Shown: one piece after another, positions 1 through 7,936 of the stretch | How the letters are laid out: each line of letters begins with the position of its first letter | Position numbering within the stretch: the stretch's first letter is position 1 | DNA from: Paenibacillus piri | Lineage (GTDB): Bacteria; Bacillota; Bacilli; Paenibacillales; NBRC-103111 | Direction: 5' to 3' | DNA length: 64,000 bases | Assembly: GCF_004354045.1 (NCBI RefSeq) | Contig: NZ_SMRT01000018.1 | Location: forward strand, 111,760-175,759 | The notes under the pieces: model-generated | What the model was told of the DNA's origin: nothing | What the model saw: the letters and a program-made list of their open reading frames with translations, nothing else | The model's database searches: none | Made by a program: the position numbers and the translations under genes

Positions 1-29
1 CAACATCATTTTACCATGCTTACCTTTCC

Positions 30-104
30 TTAGTTCAACAAAAAACAGCCGATCGGAATGGCATGCTGCCGAGGTTGATTATTGAGCTATCGTATTCGTT
101 AGCG
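30..104. repeat. Dispersed repeat family A, copy 1
   Basis: A TTAGTTCAAC left end, a GC-rich imperfect hairpin (around CAGCCGATCGG and GCATGCTGCCGAGG) and a right half TTATTGAGCTATCGTATTCG followed by TTAGCG. The same three-part layout recurs through the first 29 kb and near 61-63 kb. It lies just downstream of the minus-strand HAD gene and could act as its 3' hairpin. Confidence 0.7.
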
Positions 105-117
105 TTTTTGTCACAGA

Positions 118-765
118 TTACGCTGTCAAATTACGGCTAACAAAAAATTCAATTACTTCTACTGGTTCTTTGAACATTAAATCTGGATCCACAGGGGCCA
201 GCTTCTCTAGCTTTCCTTCTCCCCAGAGAGCGCCCGCACTAACCATACCAGCCCCCCGGGCTGCCAGCACATCCGTCGGCTGATCGCCTATGTAAACGCA
301 CTCCTCAGGTCTAACTCCCATAACACTTGAAGCAAGAAGTAATGGCTCAGGGTCGGGCTTATGCTTCACAGTGTCTTCTTGACCGACAATACATTCGAAG
401 AACTGAAGCAACGATTTCGATTCCAGCTCAGGCACGATAAATCGGCGGTGCTTGGAAGAAACGATACCGAGCCGGAATCCCGCTTCACGCAATTGTTCGA
501 GCAACTCAACGATACCAGAGTAGCCAGTAATGCTGTGTGACCGGGCCAAATAGAACTCCACCCCATGTTCCAAGATGAGATCTCCTTGTCCCGGAAACAT
601 GGAGTTCAGTGTAGCTAACGCAGGCTTACCTACGAGAAAATCCAACTCCTCCGGCGTTGCCTCACATCCCAATACAATCCGGAATCCATGACGATTTGCT
701 TCAGTCGCTAATCTCTCACTGTCCTGGATTGTACCGTCCATATCAAAGAGAATACACTTAACCAA
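118..765 (-). CDS. HAD-superfamily phosphatase (phosphoglycolate phosphatase/PpaX-like)
   Basis: A 215-residue haloacid-dehalogenase hydrolase, expected to be a cytoplasmic phosphomonoesterase or pyrophosphatase with an aspartyl-phosphate intermediate. Motif I is DMDGT near residue 9, motif II is the IVSSKH stretch near residue 103, and motif III/IV is the KPDP...YIGDQPTDV segment near residues 135-163. An alpha-helical cap follows motif I. Length fits subfamily IA. The start is the TTG at 765, directly after an in-frame TAG and without a clear Shine-Dalgarno sequence, so an original ATG may have mutated. It stands alone, and the substrate cannot be told from sequence. Confidence 0.85.
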   Translation of the reverse strand: MVKCILFDMDGTIQDSERLATEANRHGFRIVLGCEATPEELDFLVGKPALATLNSMFPGQGDLILEHGVEFYLARSHSITGYSGIVELLEQLREAGFRLGIVSSKHRRFIVPELESKSLLQFFECIVGQEDTVKHKPDPEPLLLASSVMGVRPEECVYIGDQPTDVLAARGAGMVSAGALWGEGKLEKLAPVDPDLMFKEPVEVIEFFVSRNLTA

Positions 766-845
766 CTAATGATTTTTGTAGATTTCTATTCATTCCCTGG
801 TTCCAAATCGATAAAAGGTTTGATTTGTTATTATGCAAAAAATTA

Positions 846-873
846 AAGCCCTCGCGGGTGAGCTCGAGGGCTT
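846..873. terminator. Rho-independent terminator
   Basis: A perfect 9-bp stem AAGCCCTCG/CGAGGGCTT with a 10-nt loop. On the minus strand it is followed by TTTAATTTTTTG and lies just after the stop of the small gene at 879-1118, which it probably terminates. Confidence 0.8.
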
Positions 874-878
874 ATTAC

Positions 879-1118
879 TTACAGCAAAGTCTTCCGAACC
901 GAGGAAGGATCTTCATCCGTTTCGACGGCGGAATCAAACACACTGGCTTGCGGAACGTTCGTAAGATCCAACTTTTGCCTCACCTGATCACCAATATTCC
1001 CATACCAGGCTTCAAATGAGTCATCTAATTGCTCCTCTCGACTACGATCCTCATTCACATCCGAATCCGCTTCGATTTTATTACCTAGTACCCCATACTC
1101 GTCTCTAGGTTGGGTCAT
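879..1118 (-). CDS. Small acidic hypothetical protein
   Basis: A 79-residue, strongly acidic, soluble protein with no membrane segment, no cysteine and no family I recognise. An AAGGAG lies about 12 nt before the ATG, a rather long spacing. A good terminator follows the stop, which supports a real gene. The composition (many Asp, Glu, Gln and Ser) resembles small stress or spore proteins of Bacillales, but it lacks the alpha/beta-type SASP signature. Function unknown. Confidence 0.55.
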   Translation of the reverse strand: MTQPRDEYGVLGNKIEADSDVNEDRSREEQLDDSFEAWYGNIGDQVRQKLDLTNVPQASVFDSAVETDEDPSSVRKTLL

Positions 1119-1313
1119 CGATTACTTCAACTCCTTCATGTTGGAATTGAATTAAAATCCCCTGTAAAAATCCATTTTATACACGGGCTTTTAAATAGAG
1201 GTATAGTTGTTATTTGAGAATCATAAAGGCAAGAAACCCGGCCCTTGCTAGTGACCGTCAGAATATGAAGTGGCATTGCACATTACTTCCAATTACCGGC
1301 ATTTTCAAATAAT

Positions 1314-1703
1314 ATGCAGCAGAGAACCAATTGGATGAGGCGTCTTTTGACGGACGCCAAGCTAAAATCGAACATAAAGGATTGGGAAGCCAAAGCACAG
1401 ATCATTATTGCACGCTTTCGTGCGGATTACGCACACTTCCCTAATGATACGAGGTTTAAGGAGCTTATTGAGGAATTTATGCAGATCAGCCAGCTGTTTC
1501 GCGAGATATGGCCGCTACATGACGTTCAGGTCGTAACAGATTGCCACAAACGGATGTACGACCCTCGTATCGGAGAGATGGAGTTTGAATATGTGACTCT
1601 GCAACCGCCGACCGATCCGGATCTGAAGATCATGATTTATACAGCTTCAACGGATACGGCTGCGCGTTTGCAAAGTTTAATGAGCACTCGGGAGCATAGA
1701 TAA
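1314..1703 (+). pseudogene. Headless XRE/MmyB-type regulator fragment
   Basis: 129 residues matching only the C-terminal part of the MmyB-like ligand-binding domain of helix-turn-helix regulators. Visible are LLTDAKLKS...W..KAQIII..FR and SQLFREIWPLHDV, then the typical K.MYDPRIGEMEFEY and YTASTDT.AR.QSL ending. The usual protein is about twice as long and starts with a Cro/C1-type HTH. Here the frame opens after a stop at 1266 with no HTH upstream and no convincing ribosome binding site. I read it as the 3' remnant of a decayed regulator. It lies in repeat-rich accessory DNA. Confidence 0.7.
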
Positions 1704-1763
1704 GTCACTTTTGACTTGCATTAGGGACATCACTCAAGAACCGTGATTGCGCTATCCCGCCCT

Positions 1764-1856
1764 TTAGTTCAATGAAAAAGCAGCCGTTCGTGAATGGCCG
1801 GCTGCCGCGGTATCATTAGTATCATTATTGAACTAACGTATCCGTTTAGCTTAACA
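1764..1856. repeat. Dispersed repeat family A, copy 2
   Basis: One of the fullest copies. It has TTAGTTCAATGAAAAAGCAG, then a CGGCTGCCGCGG core, then CATTATTGAACTAACGTATC followed by CGTTTAGCTTAAC. Left and right ends are complementary in part, so the element can fold on itself. It sits between two gene 3' ends. Confidence 0.75.
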
Positions 1857-1875
1857 AGTTACCATTTATTTTGGC

Positions 1876-2586
1876 TTATGCATCCTGGATGGTCCCTTTT
1901 AAAGCGAAGTCGACAGCACTTTCAGCATGAAGTCTTGTTGTATCATAAACGGGTATACTGCAATCGTCTTGTGAGATGAGTAGTGTTATTTCTGTACATC
2001 CCAAAATAACGGCTTCTGCTCCTTGCTGTTTAAGATTATTTATGATCTTTAAGTAGGTTTGCTTAGACTCTTCATTAATAATACCAAGACAAAGCTCTTG
2101 ATATATGATGTCATGTACATCCGATCGATCTACTTCATTTGGCACAATAACCTCAAGTCCAAACTTTTCAGTAAGCCTGCCCTTGTAAAAATCTTGTTCC
2201 ATCGTAAATGCAGTCCCCAGTAACGCGACCTTCTTAATTCCATCTTTAACTATTTTAATTGCTGATGAGTCTGCAATATGAATTAACGGAATAGTTACCG
2301 ATCTTTCTACTTCTTGTGCCATTTTATGCATTGTATTTGTACAGATGACGATTAAATCTGCTCCAGCCGTTTCAAGTTTTTGCGCTGAATCAATCATAAT
2401 TTTTGTGGCCTCATCCCAATTCCCTTGATGCTGTAAAGTCTTGATTTCTTGAAAATTTACCGAATACATGAGACTTTTAGCGGAATGATGCCCGCCTAGC
2501 CTTTTTTTTACATATTGATTAATGATTTGGTAATAGAGCAGAGATGACTCCCAACTCATTCCACCAATAAGACCTATAGTTTTCAT
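1876..2586 (-). CDS. Aspartate/glutamate racemase family protein
   Basis: 236 residues of the PLP-independent Asp/Glu/hydantoin racemase superfamily, which swaps stereochemistry with two cysteines in separate half-barrels. The N-terminal motif is IGLIGGMSWESS. The first catalytic cysteine is in VICTNTMHK near residue 85 and the second in ILGCTEITLL near residue 194. The start is the ATG at 2586, with GAGGTG 7-8 nt upstream; a GTG at 2601 lies inside that ribosome binding site. Similar to YgeA/RacD proteins, which give D-aspartate or act as broad racemases. Single gene between repeats. Confidence 0.88.
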   Translation of the reverse strand: MKTIGLIGGMSWESSLLYYQIINQYVKKRLGGHHSAKSLMYSVNFQEIKTLQHQGNWDEATKIMIDSAQKLETAGADLIVICTNTMHKMAQEVERSVTIPLIHIADSSAIKIVKDGIKKVALLGTAFTMEQDFYKGRLTEKFGLEVIVPNEVDRSDVHDIIYQELCLGIINEESKQTYLKIINNLKQQGAEAVILGCTEITLLISQDDCSIPVYDTTRLHAESAVDFALKGTIQDA

Positions 2587-2650
2587 TATCCAGCACCTCA
2601 CTAATTATTAACAACATTTTCTCACAAGGAATTTATGAATTCAATTTATT

Positions 2651-2730
2651 GTTAGCGTAACGCGGCCACGGAATCGTGTTGATTGCCGCGTTTTTGTAGT
2701 TTATTGAGCTATCGTTCTCCGTTGGCGTAA
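2651..2730. repeat. Dispersed repeat family A, copy 3
   Basis: GTTAGCGTAACGCGG, a hairpin core (CGCGGCCACGG... and ATTGCCGCG), then TTTATTGAGCTATCGTTCTC and CGTTGGCGTAA. It sits in the intergenic gap upstream of the racemase gene. Confidence 0.7.
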
Positions 2731-2789
2731 TACTTTAGTTTCATTATCGAAGCGTTCCTTGAAAAATTTAGAAGGTTTAGCTCAATTAA

Positions 2790-3425
2790 TTATCTTAAAG
2801 GATATTTTAATGTAATTGCTTCCTTTATTAATTCCTCAAAAAAGAAATAATTATGGTCTGCCCCAATAATACAAAGAATCCTTTTATCCGGATTTGCTTT
2901 TATTGAATTTATTGCCCGCTGAATCATAATCTGATTCCTGACTATCCACCGGAAATTTTGCGAAACTGGATTGATTTGAAATAACCACTCATATTTTAGC
3001 TTAGTTAAATCATCAAACTCTTTAGAGTTAAAGGGAATTTGTCCACAAGAATGAGTATTCATTTGCTTAGAGAACCATTTGTCATCCATTTTCTCAAGCT
3101 CAATCTTTTCCTCGTTTGTAAAACCATCAAATGGAGCAAAATTGTTCCAGACATCCAGTTCAAACCAGTCTATGGGCACAAACTCGATACTGTATTCATC
3201 ACATAAAGGGAATATCAGCTCCCAATATTCACTTGCGGGTTCTCCCCAATAACCTCTTTCGTTTTTATTTTCTAAGTACCTTCGCCAGCTTTGTGGGTGA
3301 ACTTCACCACAGATAATATCTGGATTGAATTCCATAATTATTTCCCTATAAAGGTCAAGAGTACATCTATATTTATCTCTTAAATCATTATTATGAATCG
3401 TCCCTAAGATTCCAACAGTAGTCAT
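2790..3425 (-). CDS. Hypothetical protein, possibly TraB/Tiki-like
   Basis: 211 soluble residues with no signal peptide. Conserved-looking points are GTIH near residue 8, ICGEVHPQ near 38, an RNQIMIQR segment near 163 and IGADHNYFF near 188. This spacing of GxxH, GE, R/N and GADH recalls the TraB/PrgY/Tiki fold, but I cannot confirm it by eye. GGAGAACAA precedes the ATG, supporting the start. Single gene with AT-rich codon use. Treat as unknown function with a possible metal or heme-binding fold. Confidence 0.6.
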   Translation of the reverse strand: MTTVGILGTIHNNDLRDKYRCTLDLYREIIMEFNPDIICGEVHPQSWRRYLENKNERGYWGEPASEYWELIFPLCDEYSIEFVPIDWFELDVWNNFAPFDGFTNEEKIELEKMDDKWFSKQMNTHSCGQIPFNSKEFDDLTKLKYEWLFQINPVSQNFRWIVRNQIMIQRAINSIKANPDKRILCIIGADHNYFFFEELIKEAITLKYPLR

Positions 3426-3566
3426 TTGTTCTCCTCATTTCTTGCCTAACTAAGCAATGATTTAAAGACTAATAATCTTACATTACCATAATTTGCATTT
3501 ATTTTGAGATTTTATATCCCTTTACTACACATTACTTCCAGTTAGTTAATAAAAAAGCTTTAAAAG

Positions 3567-3609
3567 AAAAAAGGCACAATCTCACCTTTACGTGAATTGT
3601 GCCTTTTTT
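3567..3609. terminator. Bidirectional terminator
   Basis: A long stem AAAAAAGGCACAAT/ATTGTGCCTTTTTT with an inner TCAC/GTGA pairing, A-rich on one side and T-rich on the other. It can end transcription from both directions. The nearest candidate is the kinase gene ending at 3917. Confidence 0.75.
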
Positions 3610-3610
3610 T

Positions 3611-3657
3611 CTGTCCTATTTCTCGGACAGGGTACTTGAGACGAGGGGAGCAGTACC
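3611..3657. other. Two consecutive hairpins in the 3426-3916 gap
   Basis: CTGTCC/GGACAG (3611-3630) is followed at once by GGTACT/AGTACC (3631-3657). The gap 3426-3916 has no gene I can support; besides these it holds the terminator and a partial family A repeat. The hairpins resemble insertion-sequence end structures, but no transposase is next to them. Confidence 0.35.
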
Positions 3658-3755
3658 TAGAAAGAACTTATCATGAGGCTCCCCCATATACTAATTTGTA
3701 CTGGTTCTTAGCGATAATTTACAATTATTCAGCCTAGAGATTTGTGCCGACGGAC

Positions 3756-3790
3756 TTATTGTGATTGAACAACGTATCGGTTAGTTCAGT
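3756..3790. repeat. Dispersed repeat family A, partial copy 4
   Basis: Only the right half is present: GTGATTGAACAACGTATCGG followed by TTAGTTCAGT. The GC-rich hairpin is missing. Confidence 0.5.
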
Positions 3791-3916
3791 CATCACCCTT
3801 GGACTACGCTTTTATTCATCATTAATATTCAACATTGATTTCGAACCATCGAATGGGATCAGCTATAGTTCCCCGTCGTTGAATAACTTAGAACATTCAA
3901 ATAATGAAATCAAGTA

Positions 3917-4786
3917 TTAATTAATGGGCAAGGACTTCCAATATTCCCACGCTTTTAAGTAATCTTCCAAATCATGAGGATGGAATTGTATACAGATCCC
4001 AATTCGACAATAAAGTTGAAAGATTACTTCTTCGATTAGCCTGGATCTCTCAATAGGTTCATGTTTGAGCAATGTGAATGTTCCCATTAAAGTTTCTAGG
4101 TTCAAATCGTCTGGAGAAGAGCAAAAAGCGTAAGTAAAATCATATAGCAAAGGACCAATCATTGGTGCCGGGTCGATAACACCGACTAGTGAGAGCTCAT
4201 GAAACACAAAATTATGCACACCAGTATCTCCGTGCAGCAAATATCTTGATTCAAGCTCTGCACTCTTCGATATGTTCTCAACAATTGATCTCACTCTATC
4301 ATAATCCTCAACTGGCAAAAGGTTACCCCAATTATTTCTTGTATCCTCCAAACTCCGATAATTCCATTCACTCCAAGTTTGAATTGGTCTTTGTAGCCTT
4401 CCCCACTTGTCATTTTGTGGAGATTCTTCATAATGATTGAATAACTCTTTAATTAAAATTGTCAACCAATTAATTTTTAAACCACGATCTTTGTGAGTCG
4501 TACCAGTAATATATGAATACAGAATAAACGCCTTTTCAGGATCCGTATAAAGTTTTTTAGGGAGAAGGCTAATGTGCCGATATGTACTAAGAAAGTGTTC
4601 CGCTAAGGAAATTTGTTGCGGATGATCTATCTTTAAAACATATTTTGCTTCGTTGTGCGTTGAAAGAGTATAAACAAGTCCCTCGGTAGACCCAGTCTTA
4701 TTATTTGTCGCCATATCAATGTTATCAATTATGCCTTTTTTACGGAGATTATTGATGATGCTGCTAATATCTACTTTTTCCAACAT
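3917..4786 (-). CDS. Aminoglycoside phosphotransferase (APH) family kinase
   Basis: 289 residues with the protein-kinase-like APH fold. The N-terminal lobe has YVLKID near residue 49 (ATP-binding Lys). The catalytic loop is LLHGDTGVHNFVF near residue 183. The metal-binding motif is GVIDPAPMIGPLLYDF near residue 202, with IDP in place of the usual DFG-like Asp context. GGGG lies about 10 nt before the ATG. Members phosphorylate small molecules such as antibiotics, choline or sugars; nothing here fixes the substrate. Single gene. Confidence 0.8.
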   Translation of the reverse strand: MLEKVDISSIINNLRKKGIIDNIDMATNNKTGSTEGLVYTLSTHNEAKYVLKIDHPQQISLAEHFLSTYRHISLLPKKLYTDPEKAFILYSYITGTTHKDRGLKINWLTILIKELFNHYEESPQNDKWGRLQRPIQTWSEWNYRSLEDTRNNWGNLLPVEDYDRVRSIVENISKSAELESRYLLHGDTGVHNFVFHELSLVGVIDPAPMIGPLLYDFTYAFCSSPDDLNLETLMGTFTLLKHEPIERSRLIEEVIFQLYCRIGICIQFHPHDLEDYLKAWEYWKSLPIN

Positions 4787-4937
4787 TGGAAATTTACCCC
4801 TCTAACAATCGATTAAATGAATCTGTAACTAAAAATAGTTCTTATCAGTTTTTTAATATTTGAGTAAATCCATTTTTAGAAAATCCATTCAATAAGATGA
4901 TATGCTGGTTCTAGACGGGACTCAATATAAAGTTTCG

Positions 4938-5034
4938 TTTTATTAAACTATCCTGCCTTAGTTTAATAAAACAAGCAGGCTGCCGCGGCACCTGAACTTT
5001 ATTTTGCTATTCAACTAACGCATTCGTTAGCTAA
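4938..5034. repeat. Dispersed repeat family A, copy 5 with perfect 13-bp inverted repeat
   Basis: TTTTATTAAACTA (4938-4950) and TAGTTTAATAAAA (4959-4971) are perfect complements around an 8-nt loop. A second full-length copy overlaps it: TTAGTTTAATAAAACAAGCA, the core CAGGCTGCCGCGG and the right half ATTCAACTAACGCATTCG with TTAGC. This is the clearest view of the palindromic core. The gap 4787-5213 otherwise holds only family B-like repeats. Confidence 0.75.
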
Positions 5035-5108
5035 ATGAAAAACAACACTCCTACCTTCTTTTTGTTCATCCTCACTTAACACAAATGATAATACTTCTCA
5101 ACTGCGGA

Positions 5109-5200
5109 TAACGATATATGTTCTTGTCCCAAATCGGCAAACGATATATGTTCTCGTCACCCGACAGCTCATTCTATCGGTTGTCGGTTGACAAGAACTT
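5109..5200. repeat. Repeat family B-like cluster
   Basis: Two direct copies of AACGATATATGTTCTTGTC (5110-5128, and 5140-5158 with one change) plus an inverted copy GTTGACAAGAAC (5187-5198). GTTCTTGTC/GACAAGAAC is the core shared with the arrays near 7.1 and 62.9 kb. Confidence 0.55.
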
Positions 5201-5213
5201 CCCATCGGCTTCT

Positions 5214-5672
5214 TTAAAATGGCTTAACGACCATAAGCGCCACTATGGCAATCATCAGCAGCTGTGCTGCCCTCTCGATTGGTACGATCTTTTTTATCAG
5301 CAGTCCGAACTCGGCGGGTATTTCATTATCCTGGTCTTGACTTTCAGATATGAGCTTTATGATCTTTTTCATACGCGGCTCGATCCATCCGTCGATCATG
5401 ACGACCATGAGCAGCGATAAAAGGATAGATACATTCAGCCACATTTGGGATAACCCCATCTTGGTTATGATCATAAGCCAAACCCCGGTTAAAATAAGTA
5501 CGGCTCCGCCAATTTTAGGCATTATGGCAAGTTTGGTCGTTATACCAAAAGCAAAGTACAGCTGGCCGACGGTTCTAGCGGATCTTCGAATGATGGGCAT
5601 CACGAAAGCAAAGCCAATTATGGCGATCGAAGCCAATATATGCAAAACGAGCAGTAATCCAAACAAACCCAT
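5214..5672 (-). CDS. DUF2269-like integral membrane protein
   Basis: 152 residues with four hydrophobic helices (about residues 5-25, 50-70, 78-93 and 130-148). The pattern LHILASIAIIGFAFVMP near the N-terminus and GGAVLILTGVWLM in the middle resembles DUF2269, a family of small inner-membrane proteins of unknown role. GGGGGATA precedes the ATG. It starts 14 nt after the stop of the NmrA-like gene, so the two are probably cotranscribed and under the same HxlR-type control. Confidence 0.7.
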   Translation of the reverse strand: MGLFGLLLVLHILASIAIIGFAFVMPIIRRSARTVGQLYFAFGITTKLAIMPKIGGAVLILTGVWLMIITKMGLSQMWLNVSILLSLLMVVMIDGWIEPRMKKIIKLISESQDQDNEIPAEFGLLIKKIVPIERAAQLLMIAIVALMVVKPF

Positions 5673-5686
5673 TATCCCCCTTCTCC

Positions 5687-6415
5687 TCAGCGCACCGAAA
5701 TATTGCTTTGATAGGCTAGACCGACCCTTTTTCTTTTAAACGCTCCTCCGAGCTCAAGATGGTCCAACATACATATTGCGACATCGTCATAAGCAACATT
5801 CAGCTCTTGAAGTCGGCTGAACAAGTGACCGGCTATATCTGCCTCGGAATATTCCCTGATCGTCTCCGGAATCGGAACGGGCAAGGTGTCCGTTGTTACA
5901 TGTAGATGAACTACATCTGGATGCTCTCTCGAATCAATCATTGTTCCCGGACACATAATGGACCAATCGAGCCCAGTCTGTTGTAGCCTTTCGAAATTCC
6001 GGTTGTGATTTCTATACTCAGGTGGGAAGCCGGGTAAATTGTTGCCGATAAGATCCGTATATGGAATATCCAGCAGGCCGGCTCCTCCCATAATCCATAC
6101 CCGCCCAGAGAAACTAGGTTGGAATTCACATTGGCTTATAATGTTATCGACGATACGAACAAACTCTTCTCCCTGGCCCGCATGGCCGGCTGCAATAATA
6201 GCGGCGTCTTGATGCACGAGCGCCTCACCGACGCTCACCGGGTCCATAATATCGTCCACGATCACCTTCACATGCTTGGCGGAATGCTCACCTAGTTGAT
6301 CATAAAGCTTTTCAGAATTTCGCACAAATGCGGTCATTTCATGCCCCATTTTTATCCCTTGTACCAACACTCTTTTCCCTGTATTCCCCGTCGCTCCAAA
6401 AACAATAATTTTCAT
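5687..6415 (-). CDS. NmrA/SDR-like NAD(P)-binding protein
   Basis: 242 residues of the atypical short-chain dehydrogenase group (NmrA/YwnB-like). The Rossmann motif IIVFGATGNTGKRV lies at residues 3-16. Later segments IIAAGHAG and WIMGGAGLL match the second beta-strand and turn of this group, and the usual YxxxK is not clear, as in regulatory members. The start is the ATG at 6415, preceded by GAGGAGG. An HxlR-type operator (6510-6528) lies about 95 bp upstream, so it is probably the target of the adjacent regulator. A redox-sensing or quinone-reductase role is possible. Confidence 0.8.
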   Translation of the reverse strand: MKIIVFGATGNTGKRVLVQGIKMGHEMTAFVRNSEKLYDQLGEHSAKHVKVIVDDIMDPVSVGEALVHQDAAIIAAGHAGQGEEFVRIVDNIISQCEFQPSFSGRVWIMGGAGLLDIPYTDLIGNNLPGFPPEYRNHNRNFERLQQTGLDWSIMCPGTMIDSREHPDVVHLHVTTDTLPVPIPETIREYSEADIAGHLFSRLQELNVAYDDVAICMLDHLELGGAFKRKRVGLAYQSNISVR

Positions 6416-6509
6416 TATTCTTTCCTCCTCATGAGTGGACCTCAATATCTGGTTAACTCAAGCTTAGCATCGCTTCAAAATTATGTTAAGAACCCACTTT
6501 AAAGTAGGG

Positions 6510-6528
6510 TACTTACTTAAAAGTAAGC
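6510..6528. promoter_or_regulatory. Putative HxlR operator 1
   Basis: GTACTTACTTAAAAGTAAG on the plus strand, containing the inverted repeat CTTACTT-AA-AAGTAAG. The same 19 bp occurs in reverse orientation in front of the HxlR gene (6994-7012). It lies in the promoter region of the NmrA-DUF2269 pair. Confidence 0.7.
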
Positions 6529-6570
6529 ATTATAAAAAGGGATGCCATAATGAGTGCGACCGTAGGTAAA

Positions 6571-6603
6571 CAAAAGCTGCCCGGTATCCCGTGGCAGCTT
6601 TTG
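6571..6603. terminator. Rho-independent terminator
   Basis: A perfect 11-bp stem CAAAAGCTGCC/GGCAGCTTTTG with T-rich flanks. It lies 44 bp past the stop of the minus-strand HxlR gene, and probably separates it from the NmrA-like gene. Confidence 0.75.
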
Positions 6604-6646
6604 TTTTGAGTTGATTGAATTAGTGTACAAGTTCATTGAACCAGCT

Positions 6647-6979
6647 TTATGACGCTGACTCTTCATATTTCCGCTTATTATGATTTTCTCCCCAAGCACA
6701 CATGACTTCTGCTACGGGAATCAATGTTCTGCCGTATTCACTCAGAGAATATTCTACTTTTGGAGGGATAGCAGGGTAGACCGTTCTATCGACTATGCCT
6801 TCTCGTTCCAAATCTCGGAGATGTTGTGTAAGCATTTTTTGTGAAACATCAGGTATAAGCTTTTCCAGATCGTTGAATCTCTTTTTGGATTCAATCAAAT
6901 GCCATAAAATCATTGGCTTCCATTTGCCGCCTAAAACATGAATGAGTGTCTCAACCGGACATTCACGCTGATGAATCAT
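6647..6979 (-). CDS. HxlR-family transcriptional regulator
   Basis: 110 residues forming the MarR-like winged helix of the HxlR/YodB/HypR family. The signature CPVETLIHVLGGKWKPMILWHL is at residues 7-28 and QKMLTQHLRDLEREGIVDR is the recognition and wing region. Cys7 sits at the position of the redox-sensing cysteine in YodB/HypR. Two matching operators lie upstream of this gene and of the NmrA-like gene, which implies autoregulation and control of that operon in response to electrophiles or quinones. Confidence 0.9.
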   Translation of the reverse strand: MIHQRECPVETLIHVLGGKWKPMILWHLIESKKRFNDLEKLIPDVSQKMLTQHLRDLEREGIVDRTVYPAIPPKVEYSLSEYGRTLIPVAEVMCAWGENHNKRKYEESAS

Positions 6980-6993
6980 TGATAAATCATCCC

Positions 6994-7012
6994 CTTACTT
7001 TTAAGTAAGTAC
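6994..7012. promoter_or_regulatory. Putative HxlR operator 2
   Basis: The exact reverse complement of operator 1, with CTTACTT-TT-AAGTAAG in plus-strand reading. It is 15 bp before the HxlR start codon and overlaps its ribosome-binding region, as expected for autorepression. Confidence 0.7.
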
Positions 7013-7104
7013 ATTACATAAAATTAACATAACAAAATTTTACGATAGCGCTACAATCAAGTCAATCATTGAAACTAAGCAGTACTCACCTCCGCCCTAC
7101 TATC

Positions 7105-7250
7105 CGTCGGGAATGAGATCAAGTACTTGTCAAATCGGGAATGGGATCAAGTTCTTGTCATTGGTTTTTGACAAGAACTTGATCCCATAAAATACAAAAG
7201 CCGCGATTTACGCGGCTATTTATGAGATAATGTTCTTGACAACCGACACT
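7105..7250. repeat. Repeat family B array with 20-bp perfect inverted repeat
   Basis: ATGGGATCAAGTTCTTGTCA (7141-7160) and its exact complement (7169-7188) flank 8 nt. A direct copy with two changes is at 7113-7132, and shorter GTTCTTGAC/GTTCTTGTC copies are at 7231 and 7370. A terminator-like hairpin AGCCGCG/CGCGGCT (7199-7217) follows. The gap 6980-7409 holds no gene I can support. Confidence 0.7.
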
Positions 7251-7409
7251 TTGGTTCCATAATTCGTTGCATAATCCTGTCAGTAAGTTTAATCCGAAGG
7301 CCCAAGCGCATACGATCTCGTGGATTTTCCTCTTTTCCTTCAAAGAGACGCGTCAGGAATGAGATCATGGTTCTTGTCATCCGACACAAACCGTCTCATC
7401 AAAAATGGT

Positions 7410-7829
7410 TCAAGTATTGTTTATTGCACTATCGTTCCCGTTAGAGAACCGCTGCCACGCCAAATATCCTTTCGTCAAAAAGTAAGCAATCAGAACAATG
7501 AGCGCAAGAATACCATCGATCATAGCAACGAACTGAATGTCAGGAGTAATCTGTTGAATGGTAAGAGGAATCGTCACCGATACAGCAGCCTTGTGGAAAA
7601 ATGCAAGTTCCCATAACCCGGCATAACGTCGAGGATATATAGTTAAAAGCAAGAAAAGTCCCGTAAATAAAATAAAACCGTACATGCGCCAGATCTCGAC
7701 AACCTTGGTGGCAGAGTCAGCACTTGCAACATTTTCGATGGTTAAGATAAACGAAGAAAATGCGCCTATGGTACATATGAATAATAAAACCCTCCCAATG
7801 CGGTCATTTAATTGAGATATCCGTTTCAT
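7410..7829 (-). CDS. Four-helix hypothetical membrane protein
   Basis: 139 residues with four membrane segments: about residues 14-35, 48-65, 78-100 and 105-125 from the ATG at 7829. That ATG has AGGAGG five bases before it and is preferred to the ATG at 7847. I do not recognise the family. The last ten or so residues (SNGNDSAINNT) are encoded by a family A repeat, so the original C-terminus was probably replaced when the repeat arrived. Confidence 0.6.
   Translation of the reverse strand: MKRISQLNDRIGRVLLFICTIGAFSSFILTIENVASADSATKVVEIWRMYGFILFTGLFLLLTIYPRRYAGLWELAFFHKAAVSVTIPLTIQQITPDIQFVAMIDGILALIVLIAYFLTKGYLAWQRFSNGNDSAINNT
7419..7447. repeat. Dispersed repeat family A, copy 6, inside a coding 3' end
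   Basis: TTTATTGCACTATCGTTCCC followed by GTTAGAG. It forms the last codons of the membrane-protein gene on the minus strand. Confidence 0.6.
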
Positions 7830-7936
7830 TTTTCCTCCTGCTACCATTAAGTCGATAAATCAAATCATCCTGTCCGATTCATTTTCAGACTAACGAATCG
7901 AATTAGTTTTGTCAAGAATTGGTGAGTTCATCTGTC

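Noticed and set aside
1279..3545. 13-bp match CACATTACTTCCA at about 1279 and 3525
   Set aside because: Too short and only two copies; could be chance in AT-rich DNA.
7158..7343. Minus-strand open frame of 61 codons
   Set aside because: It runs through family B repeats and a hairpin; no ribosome binding site and no family.
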